Part shown: piece after piece, positions 20,942 to 31,640 of the stretch
Layout: every line of letters starts with the position of its first letter
How positions within the stretch are numbered: the stretch's first letter is position 1
NCBI RefSeq assembly: GCF_000001735.4
Contig: NC_003074.8
Coordinates: 9,486,101-9,550,100, forward strand
Direction: 5' to 3'
DNA length: 64,000 nt
Origin: Arabidopsis thaliana
Taxonomy: Eukaryota > Streptophyta > Magnoliopsida > Brassicales > Brassicaceae
The notes under the pieces: model-generated
The model's database searches: none
What the model was told of the DNA's origin: nothing
The model's input: the letters and a program-made list of their open reading frames with translations, nothing else
Made by a program: the position numbers and the translations under genes

Positions 20942-22442
20942 CTAGAGAGTTAACTTAGGGGTCGGCTTCGAACAAACAGCACACAAAAGCTCTAAACAAA
21001 ACATTTCTTCGTATTCAGTGTCAATGATGCACCGACCACAATGATAACACCTCTGTATGCAAAGAGAACAAGCACGGCATTCCTCAGAACCTTTCTTTTT
21101 CCCTTTACAATCTTCTGCTGGACAGTCATACACAAGCTTAAAATTTTGACACTTTGGGCACATCTCAATATCTAGTGCCCGGTCATCATCACAGGACACA
21201 CAAGCTTCTCCTCTATGGTAAAAACGCGGCTTCTGAATAGTCTGCTTGACTTTATTGTCAATGTTCAACAAGTCAATCAGTTCATCGTAGTGATCTTTAG
21301 TCACTCCAAAGAGGCCACGAAGTTGTAAATGCTTCACTTGAAGCTTTCCCGCAGACTTCAGATCCCTCAAGACGCTCAAAATACCATCGATAGTTATCCT
21401 TGTGCATCCAGGCACACCAATCTGCCAACCACAAAACAACATTCGGTTTTAATAGGATCCCACAAATCAATTCAATTACCAGGCACTTCTATAAAAACTT
21501 ACAATATTACTTATTAGTAATCCAAATACGCTTTAAAGTAAATTAAGGAAAGAAGCTCACCTTGACTACTTGTCGGTTGCGCGCCACCACCCGCTTAAGA
21601 CAATCATCAGTAATTCTACAGCAATCTACGATCCTCAAACACTGCATAGTACCCTGAGCCCTCTCAGTTAAATGCAGTAGAGCCTCTTCCGTGATCTTCT
21701 CATTCAACGGTCGACAAATGTGGATATGCTTCCAAAGTAACGTGTCATCACAAACAGTAGTATGCAAAGACTTGCAAACCATACTAACTGAAAGAAGATC
21801 CTTCCCTCGCAAGTGATAAAGACAAAAACCAATCGCTGGATGAACATACGCATCCTCTTCTCCATTATTGCAGCGATCACTACTTCCTACAACTTCACCA
21901 TTCCTCGCATTCTCATGGCTCAATACCTCATCAACACTACTAGCAGATATGAAAGCACCATGACAAGATCCATCACCATCTAATGCCCCTCCAAACCCAT
22001 TATTTTCCCCACTACTTTCAGGGAATTTACATGTGGAAAACAGAGACCCATCAAACGCCCCACCAAACAATGACTCTGATCCATAACTGTAACCACTACT
22101 CTGAAACTGCATTGCATTGTTCCAAAAGAAACTCAATCCAGCAAACAGCTGCTGACGGTTTCCATCACCAATCCAAATGTCATCTCTTCTTCTTCTTCCA
22201 TATTGGTTATTATAATCATCCTCCAAATCCTCAAGCCATCCAGTAATAGCCGTGAAAGTATTGTTGATATCCATACCAAACGGATCAGATGGCAAAACAT
22301 CAAGTATATCAACAGAAGAAGCATCTCCTCCAGTATTCTTCCTTCCATTATCGAAACTTGAACACCAATTCCCATTGGCTATCATCATTGGTTCCTCAGA
22401 TAGATGAGAAGAAAAAGGTCTATGTGAAAAATTTAAAGCCAT
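20942..22442 (-). CDS. RIFP1: F-box protein with Cys-rich C-terminus (RIFP1)
   Basis: Two exons on the minus strand (21561-22442 and 20942-21421) give 453 aa. The N-terminal 195 residues are low-complexity and acidic, rich in Gly, Ser and Asn. The F-box is at about 201-241 (HPAIGFCLYHLRGKDLLSVS then WKHI), followed by leucine-rich-like segments (residues about 255-345). The last 90 residues contain 15 cysteines (368-444) in CxxC-type pairs, a likely zinc-binding region unusual among plant F-box proteins. F-box proteins give SCF ubiquitin ligases their substrate specificity. I recall this locus as RIFP1, an ABA-receptor-interacting F-box protein; that name is from memory. Leader sequence, probably with an intron, extends to about 23,100. 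Confidence 0.88.
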
Positions 22443-23776
22443 TTCTATTAATCTCTATATACACTTTAAACCTAACAAAACCAAAAAAATCCCTCTTTTG
22501 TACACAATCCCTAGAAAAACTCAAAACCCCCTAAAGAAGATAGATCAGATCCGAAGATAAACTAAAAAGTTATTTTTTTTTTTGGATAATCGAAAGATGA
22601 ATTAATAGATCTATGGAGAGAAAAAGGAAACTCTTGATTTCAGATGGCAACAAAAAAATACTAGGCACCAGAAATTTTGAGAGCTTCCTTGGAACCCTAA
22701 AAAACCCTAGAAAAGAAATTCGAAATTGAGACGTATTAACAACCGAATTTGGGTAACACAAAAAGAATGAATTGAATAAATTTGATTTTTCCTTTTTTTT
22801 TTTGTTTTCCTTTTCTTTTTTCTCGAACAAAAACTAAACTAGGGTTTTCAGAAATTACGAAACCTAAATCCTAAACATTATCAAAGAAGAAGAAAGATAC
22901 GAATTTGATTGAATTGAAGAAATTGAATCACCAAAGAAGAAGAAGAACAACGCGATCAACGGGAAAGCCAAACCGAACCCTCGCCGCGAAATTAAAACAA
23001 GATCTCTTTTTTTGTGTGGGGGAAATCGAATTGTAATCAAACGAAGTTTTTGATTCAATCACTTTGGGAATTCAAAGAAGAGAGAAAGAGAAAGAGAGAA
23101 CGGGTTGGTGAATTTCGTCGACCGAGTCAAGAAGAGAGAAAATAATGGAAACGACGAGAAAATTGTGCGAAAAATCTCAATTTATTTTATTTTTAGGGGT
23201 TGAGATTTTACGAGGGAGAGAAAAATAAAAACTATTGGAGACAAAATCAATTAAACAAACTTAAATAATAATAAAAAAGAAAGATAAGATTAGAGTGAAA
23301 TCGTCAAAATCTTTAAACACGTGTCATTTTTTTTGTTTTTTTTTGTCATTTTTCAGTATGAAGATAAACCAGGAATATATGATTTTTTTTCTTTTCTTTT
23401 AACATGGATTAATACCAGAAGTGTTTGAGCTAAATATATTACGATGATATTTATCTATCTGCATATAAAAATAAATGTGATTACAATAACAAAATAAAAA
23501 TAAATAAAAAGATAAATGTGATTACGATGAATAATTCTACATAAATATTAATTTTACTGTGCATTTCTCTTTGTAACGTTCAGATCTTCAATAGACAGTT
23601 TTATATGTATAATAAACTTTAATTATTGTAAAAAACATTATATTTTATTGTTAGTAAAATGTTTGTTTAGTATCTTTTTAGTTTGTTGATTTTAAATAGA
23701 ATTAATTTTGTCTATTGAAACTACTTTTTTTTTTCTTTCTATTTTTGTTTTGATGTTGGTTTAGATAAATTCATTA
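22443..23776. other. F-box gene leader and AT-rich intergenic sequence
   Basis: From 22443 to about 23150 the sequence looks like 5' leader and promoter of the RIFP1 gene (GA/CT-rich, GTCGACCGAGTC near 23117). Beyond it is AT-rich with no supported gene. Confidence 0.45.
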
Positions 23777-24486
23777 TTGGGAGATTTTGAAAACTATCTT
23801 GTTTTTGAGTTTTCATTTGAAAAATACATCTTTTTCTATTTTAAATAAAAATTGTAATTCTTGATATATAAGATGACAAATTTATCCAGATTTAAAATAA
23901 AAGTTGTTTTATTCATAAATTAAAACAAAATTCGAAATTTAGAAAAACAAAATTAAAATAAAATAAATTCGAATTCTTAATTATGTTTTCAACTATTTTT
24001 TGAGATAAAAAGTTATTGGTTTTAGATATTATAAAATTTTGAAAAATATTCTAAAGTCTATCACCTAATAAACTTGTTTGCTTATTTTTTTGGACGAAAA
24101 TTTGTTTAAAATATTTAAGATAAAAATTAAATTTGAATTCATATAAAGTCTATCACTTTATTTATTTTATATATTAAAATTTTATGAAACAATATTTACA
24201 AATATTTCTAAAAAGTCTATCACTTGATAAAGTTTAATTTTACTTTTTGGACAACATTTTGTTTAAAAATATTTAAGATAATAATTATCTTTAAAATTAT
24301 TAGTTACATCAAATTTGTATTTATGATTTTTTTTTTGTTTTAAGTTTTAATTTTTTTTTGTTATTTCCTAATTTTACTGAAGCTGTTTTAGTACTTTATA
24401 TATTGAAAATTAATTGTTTAAAAAAAGAAATAAAGATAGGGTATTTTTCAAATGAAAACCCAAAAATAGGTCATTTTTCCAAATTT
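23777..24486. mobile_element. Probable non-autonomous TIR DNA transposon relic
   Basis: Diverged terminal inverted repeats. The left arm, about 23787-23826, contains GTTTTCATTTGAAAAATAC. The right arm, about 24440-24479, contains its exact complement, with a 26-bp outer part matching at about 19 positions. The two arms enclose about 610 bp of AT-rich DNA without coding capacity. ATTCATTA occurs just outside both ends (23769-23776 and 24487-24494) as a possible 8-9 bp target duplication. The interior has diverged repeats starting AAGTCTATCAC (near 24054, 24146 and 24214). Size and layout fit a Mutator-like or hAT-like non-autonomous element; the family is not resolved and the exact ends are uncertain. 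Confidence 0.5.
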
Positions 24487-24499
24487 ATTCATTAAATAT

Positions 24500-25620
24500 T
24501 CAGTGCCATGAGTTTGAGACATATTTATTTGGTAGATTTATATACCTAGAAAGTGGAACAAATAATGTTTTGCTTTAAAAACCACAAAGATTCACAATAA
24601 AAGAATATAAATAGATGTGATATAGCAATAAAGATAGTTGTATCTTGTACATAGATAAGCTTTAGTAAACAAAAAAACAAAAAAAAATATCTTGTAGATA
24701 GATATCTTAAATACGATCCAATAAACCAAGGCAATATAAAATCTGAAATTATTTTTTTTTGTGAAACAAAAACTGGCATTTTAAAAGCACAAATCAGGTA
24801 AGAAATGTGTTCTTAGTTAATGACAACCAGTTATTAAAATCATGTCTAATGGTTTTTAAAAAATAAATAAGAAGGAAAGTGTACCAAATAATATTTGTTA
24901 ATAAGTTCTATAAAACAACACGTAAAGTTTGATATATACCGTGTTTTAGCAAGGAATACTTCGTAGAAGAATATAAACTTGGAACATAATAATAAAAGAT
25001 GAACTTAAAACTTCCAAGATTCGTCTCTTCTTTGTGACATATTCCAGAAATAAAAGAAAATAATTGTTCAGTGAACACAACAGAAAACGATTACTTTTTA
25101 TAAGATATTTATTGGGTCAATAGTTTATAGAATAATAGAAGTCAAGTCATATTACAAAGTGTTGAAAAAAACTTTAAATAGTACAAATACGTCAAATGAA
25201 AATGTAACAATTGTTTTTTTTTATCAAACACGTTGAAACATGGTAATATTGGGCCCGTAAAGCCCATAAGGTCTTGAGAAGAGAAGTCGCCCATAATAAG
25301 GTTTGGACAAAAAAAATTAAGTCATTGGAGTCGTCGTCTGTCTTTCCCATATTAGGGTCTTCTTCTTCCTTTTACTCCTTTTTTTACGCTTGAAGCTTCT
25401 TCTCTTTTCTTCTTTTCTTCTCATTGAAGCTTTCCTTGTTGCAGGATTTAATTTAGGATTCACAATTCCAACACATACAAATTGTTTAAAAAATACAATA
25501 AGTCATAAAGTCAGAATACGTTAAACATTGAAAATGTGAAGTATAATATTTGGTTTTCTCTTCTTGTTTTTTCACAAGTTAAGAAGTGTCTGAAAAATAG
25601 TCATGGCTTCTTCTCAAAAG
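24500..25620. other. Intergenic AT-rich region
   Basis: No gene supported. At about 25251-25300 there is a cluster of GGGCCC, AGCCCAT and GCCCAT motifs resembling site II elements, followed by a CT-rich stretch (25,345-25,440) that could be an old or alternative leader for the F-box gene. Confidence 0.4.
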
Positions 25621-25630
25621 GTTTCTGATT

Positions 25631-25724
25631 GGGCCTTATGAGGTATTGAGAAAAGAGAAGTAGCCCATTAAGGTATTGAGAAAAAGAGAAGTAGCCCATT
25701 AGGTCTTGAGCAAAAAAAGAAGTT
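25631..25724 (+). repeat. Three tandem ~31-bp units carrying GCCCA elements
   Basis: Units at 25631-25662, 25663-25693 and 25694-25724 share the pattern GCCCATTA-GGTATTGAG-AAAAAGAGAAGTA with few changes. Each supplies one site II-like GCCCA/GGGCC motif within about 170 bp upstream of the F-box start. This is a small promoter-proximal tandem duplication; similar sequence also occurs once at about 25262-25305. Confidence 0.7.
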
Positions 25725-25800
25725 GAGTCGAGCAAGCAAGAGTCCCTGACTCAGTCCTCTTTTCTCAGCTGTCCAGAAAGTAGAAACCCTAAATTCGAAA

Positions 25801-27045
25801 ATGGAAACACGAAATCGAACCATACATCTCACTGATGCGATATGGACGGAGATTCTAGCGAGGTTACCACTGAGAATCATCGCTAGATTCAAATCGGTAA
25901 GCAAAACATGGAAATCAACAATCGAATCAGTCTATTTCCGCCGTCTCTTTGTGTCTGTGCACCGAAAATCCTCAACCTCGTGGTCGCTAATGTGGTACGG
26001 ACAAAAAGATCTCGTAGGTTTCCATGGATGCGAGACATGGGGTCTTCCAAAGTCTCTATCTTTTTACATCCCATCGTCTCTTTGTATTATCGAGGGTTCC
26101 TCCCATGGATTGGTTTTGATTTCAGAAAATGATGATGATTGTTGCTTTGTGGGTAATCCAGTTTTACAACAGTGGATCAAAATCCCTCCACCTCCAGTTC
26201 ACTCTTCAGTGTTTGGTTTGGTGTCTCGCGTCGACGATGATGGCTTTGTTTTGGGCTTCAAAGTCGTTAAGTTAGCTGAAGTAATAGTGACGAATAACTA
26301 TGTCTCGTGTTCTTTGAGTGTGTTTGTGTATTCCTCTGAGACTGGGATTTGGACTTGTAAGACTATTCACTGCCCTTATCAAATCACCAACTTTGGTTCT
26401 TTCACTTTGGATGGTACCATTTACTTTGACCATCTTAGTGAACCTGGAGTGCTCGTAGCTTATGATTTCTATTCTGAAATCTCCGATCAGTTTTGGGTTA
26501 TACCTCTCCCGGATCATCCGAATCACGGCTTCAATAGCGACTTCAAAGGTGCTTTGACTACGTCCCAAGGATTTGTCATGTATATCAGAACATTAGCTCA
26601 ATCTTCGTCTAATGTTTTCAAGGCTTGGAGGTTGAACAATGATTCAACTTGGCAACTTTTGTGGAAAATCGGCCTCCCGTCACTTATCGGTGATTATGTA
26701 CCTATGGCAATGCATCCATTTGATAGTGACATTGTCCATCTTTGGAGTCAAGATCATCGTCATGTGGTATCATGGAACTTGCGGACTCAGAAGAATAGAA
26801 TCCTCGGAGCTGAAGATAATGATGAAGATCATAAAGATTGTTACTTGAACCAGCCTGTTTGTGAGGAGTGTATGGATGAGATATGCGGCTGTAAAGCTTC
26901 TGTCAGGTTACTACAACTTGTTCTCCCACGGTGGATGGAATCGGTGCCTTGTCCTCCCCAAGTTGAGATGATGAATACAGCTTCGGTAATCTCTTACGTT
27001 ACTTCAATGCAAGAGACAATGATAAGGAATTGGCTTCATCAATGA
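25801..27045 (+). CDS. F-box protein, F-box-associated type
   Basis: Intronless 414-aa protein. The F-box occupies about residues 8-52 (LTDAIWTEILARLPLRIIARF, then SVSKTWKSTIESVYFRRLF). It is followed by repeated beta-rich segments of the F-box-associated type (GLVLISENDDD...GNPVLQQWIKIPPPP; VYSSETGIWTCKTI; WRLNNDSTWQLLWKIGLP), the usual substrate-binding layout of the large, fast-evolving Arabidopsis family. It probably joins an SCF E3 complex through an ASK (SKP1-like) protein. A Cys-rich patch (CEECMDEICGCK) lies near residue 360. The substrate is unknown. Confidence 0.9.
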   Translation: METRNRTIHLTDAIWTEILARLPLRIIARFKSVSKTWKSTIESVYFRRLFVSVHRKSSTSWSLMWYGQKDLVGFHGCETWGLPKSLSFYIPSSLCIIEGSSHGLVLISENDDDCCFVGNPVLQQWIKIPPPPVHSSVFGLVSRVDDDGFVLGFKVVKLAEVIVTNNYVSCSLSVFVYSSETGIWTCKTIHCPYQITNFGSFTLDGTIYFDHLSEPGVLVAYDFYSEISDQFWVIPLPDHPNHGFNSDFKGALTTSQGFVMYIRTLAQSSSNVFKAWRLNNDSTWQLLWKIGLPSLIGDYVPMAMHPFDSDIVHLWSQDHRHVVSWNLRTQKNRILGAEDNDEDHKDCYLNQPVCEECMDEICGCKASVRLLQLVLPRWMESVPCPPQVEMMNTASVISYVTSMQETMIRNWLHQ

Positions 27046-28262
27046 TTTCAATATCTGCTTTTTTTTCTTTTCTCGTCTTTTGGTTTCTTTCTTCTATCTA
27101 GTACCATCTATGTAATGGAAGACAACCATATCCATATCATGCAATATTTGCATCTTCTTATTTTTGTATCAGTTCAATGACATGTTTTGCCATTTCATCT
27201 TTCTAAGTTGTTACACAAATTGTCACTTCCTTTGAACAAGAGTTTCTTCAATTGCAGTTTTATTCCAGCCGCACGTAGTTTCTTAAAGATATGTTATTCG
27301 ATAGCTTTACCATATGTACTAGCAAAACGAACTAAACGACGGCGTACGTAGCGTAAAGTAGTGCCCGCTTCAAAATTTCGTAATCAAAAAACACAAGAAG
27401 ACTTGGTAGCCCAATCCACATAATTAAATACTATTTTAAAACAAATAAATTAATTAAAAAAATAAAGTAGCAAAAAAGTACGATCGATGAAACTGAGACC
27501 GTTGGATCAAACCTATCGAATTATAAAAACTAGATCACGAGAATAATAAAAAGAAAAAGAAAAAAATAAAGCAGAAAATTCATCTCCAAAAAAAAAGAAA
27601 GAAAAATTCATACTTCCAAAGGAAAGGGGAAGAAAAACAAAAACAAAAAAATCTCAAGTCAACAAACAACAACGAAGGTCCGAAGAACTTTGAATGTTGT
27701 TATCATCATCATCATAATCAGAATCATCAACATCATCGTTGTATTCTTTTCTGGGTATTTTCTCTTGTTGACCTTCTAATTATGCCATCTCCGATTATCG
27801 ATTTTTGTAGAGCAATCGTATTTTATCGAAGCCCTTGTTTCTGGTTTTAGTCTCTTGTCTGAAATCAATCTCAAAAAGGTTCTGTTTTTTCGGGGAAATG
27901 TGCAGCTTTTGATTGTTTCATTTTCCGATTGTTTCAGAAGAACTGGAATCGCCGTAAAGTTCGAATTTTTTTTTGTTAGATTGTACAAAAGGGTGTTGTG
28001 ATTAAGGAAGAAGAAGAAGAAGAAGATAAAAAGGTTTTTTTTTTGGCTGTTGTTGTAATCTGGGAAAGTTTGGGATTTTGTATCGATCTCAGGTTTGTGA
28101 TTTGATTCTGTTTCTAAAATTTATTAGGCTGATCTAGGATTTGAGTTTTTTTTTATATGGACTTTGCTTTTTTTCTCAGATGGTGAAAAGACGAAGAAGT
28201 GTGATTGTTTTGGGGATATGATTAAAGAACCTGAATTGTTCTGGTGTTGAGAATAAGAAACT
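27046..28262. other. 3' flank of F-box gene and 5' leader of PP2A B' eta
   Basis: An AAACGACGGCGT motif at 27334-27345 lies in the intergenic part. From about 27,600 the sequence looks like transcribed leader. A likely leader intron is 28093-28179 (AG|GTTTGT donor, TTTCTCAG acceptor). No protein gene is seen before the coding start at 28263. Confidence 0.5.
28180..28250 (+). promoter_or_regulatory. Two overlapping uORFs in the PP2A B' eta leader
   Basis: uORF1 at 28180-28221 begins at the first base after the inferred leader-intron acceptor and encodes MVKRRRSVIVLGI. uORF2 at 28218-28250 overlaps its stop (ATATGATT) and encodes MIKEPELFWC. Both end before the main ATG at 28263, so they could repress or tune translation. 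Confidence 0.6.
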
Positions 28263-30485
28263 ATGTGGAAACAGATTCTAAGTAAGCTTCCCAACAAAAA
28301 GTCTTCAAAGCACGAACATCGTGGACGTGAACACGGTGGCCATTCTTCTTCATCTTCTCATACTTCAGGTGCCTCTACTTCCAAAAGCACTGATAATGGC
28401 GCCGCGAAATCGCATGCTAAGAACGCTTCTCCAGCCGGCAAATCCGCTGCTTCTGACTCGGGTTTTAAAGATGGGAATCTAAAGAGTAGTGGGAACAACA
28501 ACAACAACAACAACAACGGTGTCTTTACTCCTTATGAAGCATTGCCGAGTTTTAAAGATGTTCCAAACACGGAAAAGCAAAACTTGTTCATTAAAAAGTT
28601 GAACTTGTGCCGTGTAGTGTTTGATTTCACGGATCCTACAAAGAACATCAAGGAAAAAGATATTAAGAGGCAGACATTGCTGGAGCTTGTGGATTATGTG
28701 AATTCTCCTAATGGAAAGTTTAGCGAAGTCGGTATCCAAGAAGTCGTTCGGATGGTCTCTGCTAACATATTTAGAACGCTAAATCCTCAACCACGGGAAA
28801 ATAAAGTTATCGATGCCTTAGACCTGGAGGAGGAAGAACCTTCCATGGATCTTGCGTGGCCTCACTTGCAGCTTGTGTATGAGCTTTTCTTGAGGTTTGT
28901 TGCTTCGCCTGAAACTGACACCAAGCTGGCTAAGAGATATATAGATCAATCTTTTGTCTTGCGGTTACTGGATTTATTTGATTCCGAGGATCCTAGAGAA
29001 AGAGATTGTCTGAAAACCATTCTCCATCGGATCTATGGTAAATTTATGGTACACCGACCTTTCATCAGGAAATCCATTAACAACATCTTCTATAGGTTTG
29101 TTTTCGAAACAGAGAAACATAATGGGATTGCTGAGTTTCTAGAAATCTTGGGAAGTATCATCAATGGATTCGCTCTTCCCTTGAAAGACGAGCACAAAGT
29201 GTTTCTTGTTCGAGTTTTGATACCTCTCCACAAACCAAAATGCTTGCAAATGTATCATCAACAATTGTCTTATTGTATCACACAGTTTGTGGAAAAGGAT
29301 TGCAAACTTGCTGATACGGTTATAAGAGGATTGTTGAAATATTGGCCCGTGACAAACAGTTCCAAAGAAGTCATGTTTCTGAACGAGTTGGAGGAAGTAC
29401 TCGAAGCAACTCAGCCACCAGAATTTCAACGGTGCATGGTACCACTGTTTCGCCAAATAGCTCGATGTTTGAACAGTCTGCATTTTCAGGTACCTGTCAT
29501 TCTCCATTCTTTCTGAAATAATAGCACCTCACATTTGTTTTTAAACTGGCGAATTTCCCCGTGCTTTGACATTTCCTGAAAAATGCTCTGTTGCTGTTAG
29601 TGTTGGGTTTGACATTTGCAGGCCATATCGTTTCGACATACTTTAACTGCATTAGTGTTTCACCTGTTTATGTTAGCCTATTAGATTGTTATATAAAAAG
29701 ATCAAATGAAAGAGTTGGGTTTGTGGTAATGAAAGTATCTACGTATAGGACTGTTGTATTGTGTTCTGGATAATATCTGATGCAGTTTCTTAGCTAAATA
29801 AGGCTTATGGTTACATACTTTAATTGTGTTAGTGTTTCGCCAGTATATCTGTGTTACCTTACCAGCTTATGAGAAGTCGTTATAGCCTACCAGTTATATC
29901 AAACGAGCAAATGGAAGAGTTGATTTTGCGGTATGGAAAGTATCAATGTTTAGGACTGTTATATTCAGCTCTAGGTGTTACTCAAGGCAATTTCTAAGCT
30001 AAATTGATATAGTAAGGCTATTGTTAAGTAGAAAGTTACAAAAGAAGAAAAAGTATTGCGTTGAAGGGTATCTGTTTTGGCTAAACAGTGACTGCATACG
30101 ATCTTTCACGGGAAAAGATCAGTCTAGTAGGTTCAGGATCTTTGTTTCAGTCTATTCATGCTCTGTCTGGTTTTCGCAGGTTGCAGAGAGAGCTTTATTC
30201 TTATGGAACAACAATCACATTGAGAATCTGATAATGCAAAACCGTAAAGTCATTCTTCCAATTATATTCCCAGCGTTGGAGAGAAACGCACAGAAACATT
30301 GGAACCAAGCTGTTCATAGCTTGACACTAAACGTGCGAAAGATATTTCATGACCTTGACCCTGAGTTATTTAAAGAATGCCTCGCAAAGTTCAAGGAAGA
30401 TGAATCAAAAGCAGCTGAAACCGAAGCAAAACGTGAAGCCACTTGGAAACGTTTGGAAGAACTCGGAGTGCGAAAGGCTTCATAA
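28263..30485 (+). CDS. B'ETA: PP2A B56-type regulatory subunit B' eta
   Basis: Two coding exons, 28263-29489 and 30180-30485, join to 510 aa. After a Ser/Asn/Gly-rich N-terminus with an (AAC)n-encoded Asn run (about residues 77-84), the B56 HEAT-repeat domain runs from about residue 90 to 490 with highly conserved blocks ([70 protein letters not shown]). B56 subunits direct the PP2A catalytic/scaffold dimer to substrates carrying LxxIxE motifs. The 690-nt intron carries an internal tandem duplication, and the open frame continues past the first donor to 29516, so an intron-retained short form is possible. It is followed in tandem by its paralogue B' delta. Confidence 0.96.
29636..30020 (+). 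repeat. Intronic tandem duplication in PP2A B' eta
   Basis: Two diverged copies of about 170-200 bp inside the single coding intron: copy 1 about 29636-29805 and copy 2 about 29814-30020. Shared blocks in order are CATACTTTAA.TG..TTAGTGTTTC, ATCAAA.GA..AAATG.AAGAGTTG, GAAAGTATC and TAGGACTGTT. Copy 2 lengthens the intron. Confidence 0.75.
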
Positions 30486-31640
30486 AGTTAGAGTTGTAGA
30501 GAAGAAAGAGAGAGAAAGAGAGCTTCTGTATCTTCTATTGACATGTTGTTCTTCAGATACATACTTGAGAAGAGAAAAGTTTCATATTGGTCTCTTGGTT
30601 TGAAGGAAAAAGGAAACTCAAAGATGTAAGATTGTTCCTGTTTTGATTTCCATTATTTTTATTTCTTGTTTCCTCTTAAATCTTCCTGCTTGTTAAAATG
30701 GGTTATTTTTGCTACATTGTATGATCATCACTTGTTCCACTTTCTTGAGACTTGTCTTATTCATTCATCTTCTGCTTTCATGATACCTGCAAATATTGCA
30801 CTTATAGGATTTGGCCTTTTGTATTTTCAGTTGTATCAGAAAAAAAATCGTATCTTTATAAGCAAAAAAACACCTTTTAAAAAAAGTTTTTTTAAGTTTT
30901 CAACAGAAACTCAAAGAGAGAAGACCAAATTGTTGGTTTGAGTATTTTGGGTTTGTGGATTTGGTTACGAACTCCATAAGTCTAGGAGGAACTCTGAAAA
31001 GATCTTCATGGAGAGATCGGTTTAGTGGTTGGATTTGAATCTTTTAATGGTTATGACTTCAACTAAAAAAACACTGTCGAGAGATGTTGTTTCTTGTCTT
31101 GGTCAGTGAAAATTTTCTCTGGTCTTAGGGTCTTCTCTCAGTCACCATCCTCTCTTTCTATCTCTCTCTCTCTTTACTCTCTAATCTTTATCCATTCTCT
31201 CTCTTCTTCTCTATGCCAACGAAGCAATAGCTATGAAAAGCTAAACCCTTTCCTTCTTCTTCTTCTTCTTCTTCTTCTTCGATTGTTTAGATTACTTGGG
31301 TTTGACCCAAGTTTGCTTCTTTCTATGATTCATCAATCTAGATCTTGCTATCTGGGTCCAGAAACGATTCACGCGCTTCATTCATGATATAAAGTTACTA
31401 CCTTTTTTTTATTTTACCTTCTGGGTCATGGTTTTGTCTGCTTTTCGTCTTTTGCTTTTGTCTGGATGATTCATAATCTCTCGAGATCTATTATGTTCAC
31501 AAGAGTTGTTCTTATGCGTGGTGAGATGATCTTAGGAGTGTTTCACTATCTTTCTTCAATTCGGGTTTTTAGTTTCTGAGATCTGTTTTTGAAGAATCTG
31601 ATCTGAGTTTGAGGAAGTTTGACTAAATAGATCGAAGAAG
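30486..31640. other. Intergenic region and leader between B' eta and B' delta
   Basis: 3' untranslated sequence of B' eta, then a spacer, then a CT-rich stretch from about 31,130 with a (CTT)n run at about 31255-31280 that looks like the 5' leader of B' delta. The open frame at 31094-31387 is low-complexity leader sequence and not a gene I can support. Confidence 0.5.

Noticed and set aside
23777-24486. LTR retrotransposon remnant
   Set aside because: The repeats are inverted, not direct, and there is no primer-binding site, polypurine tract or gag/pol similarity.
31094-31387. 97-aa open frame upstream of B' delta
   Set aside because: Ser/Leu-rich translation of a CT-rich leader with a CTT repeat; more likely 5' UTR and promoter.
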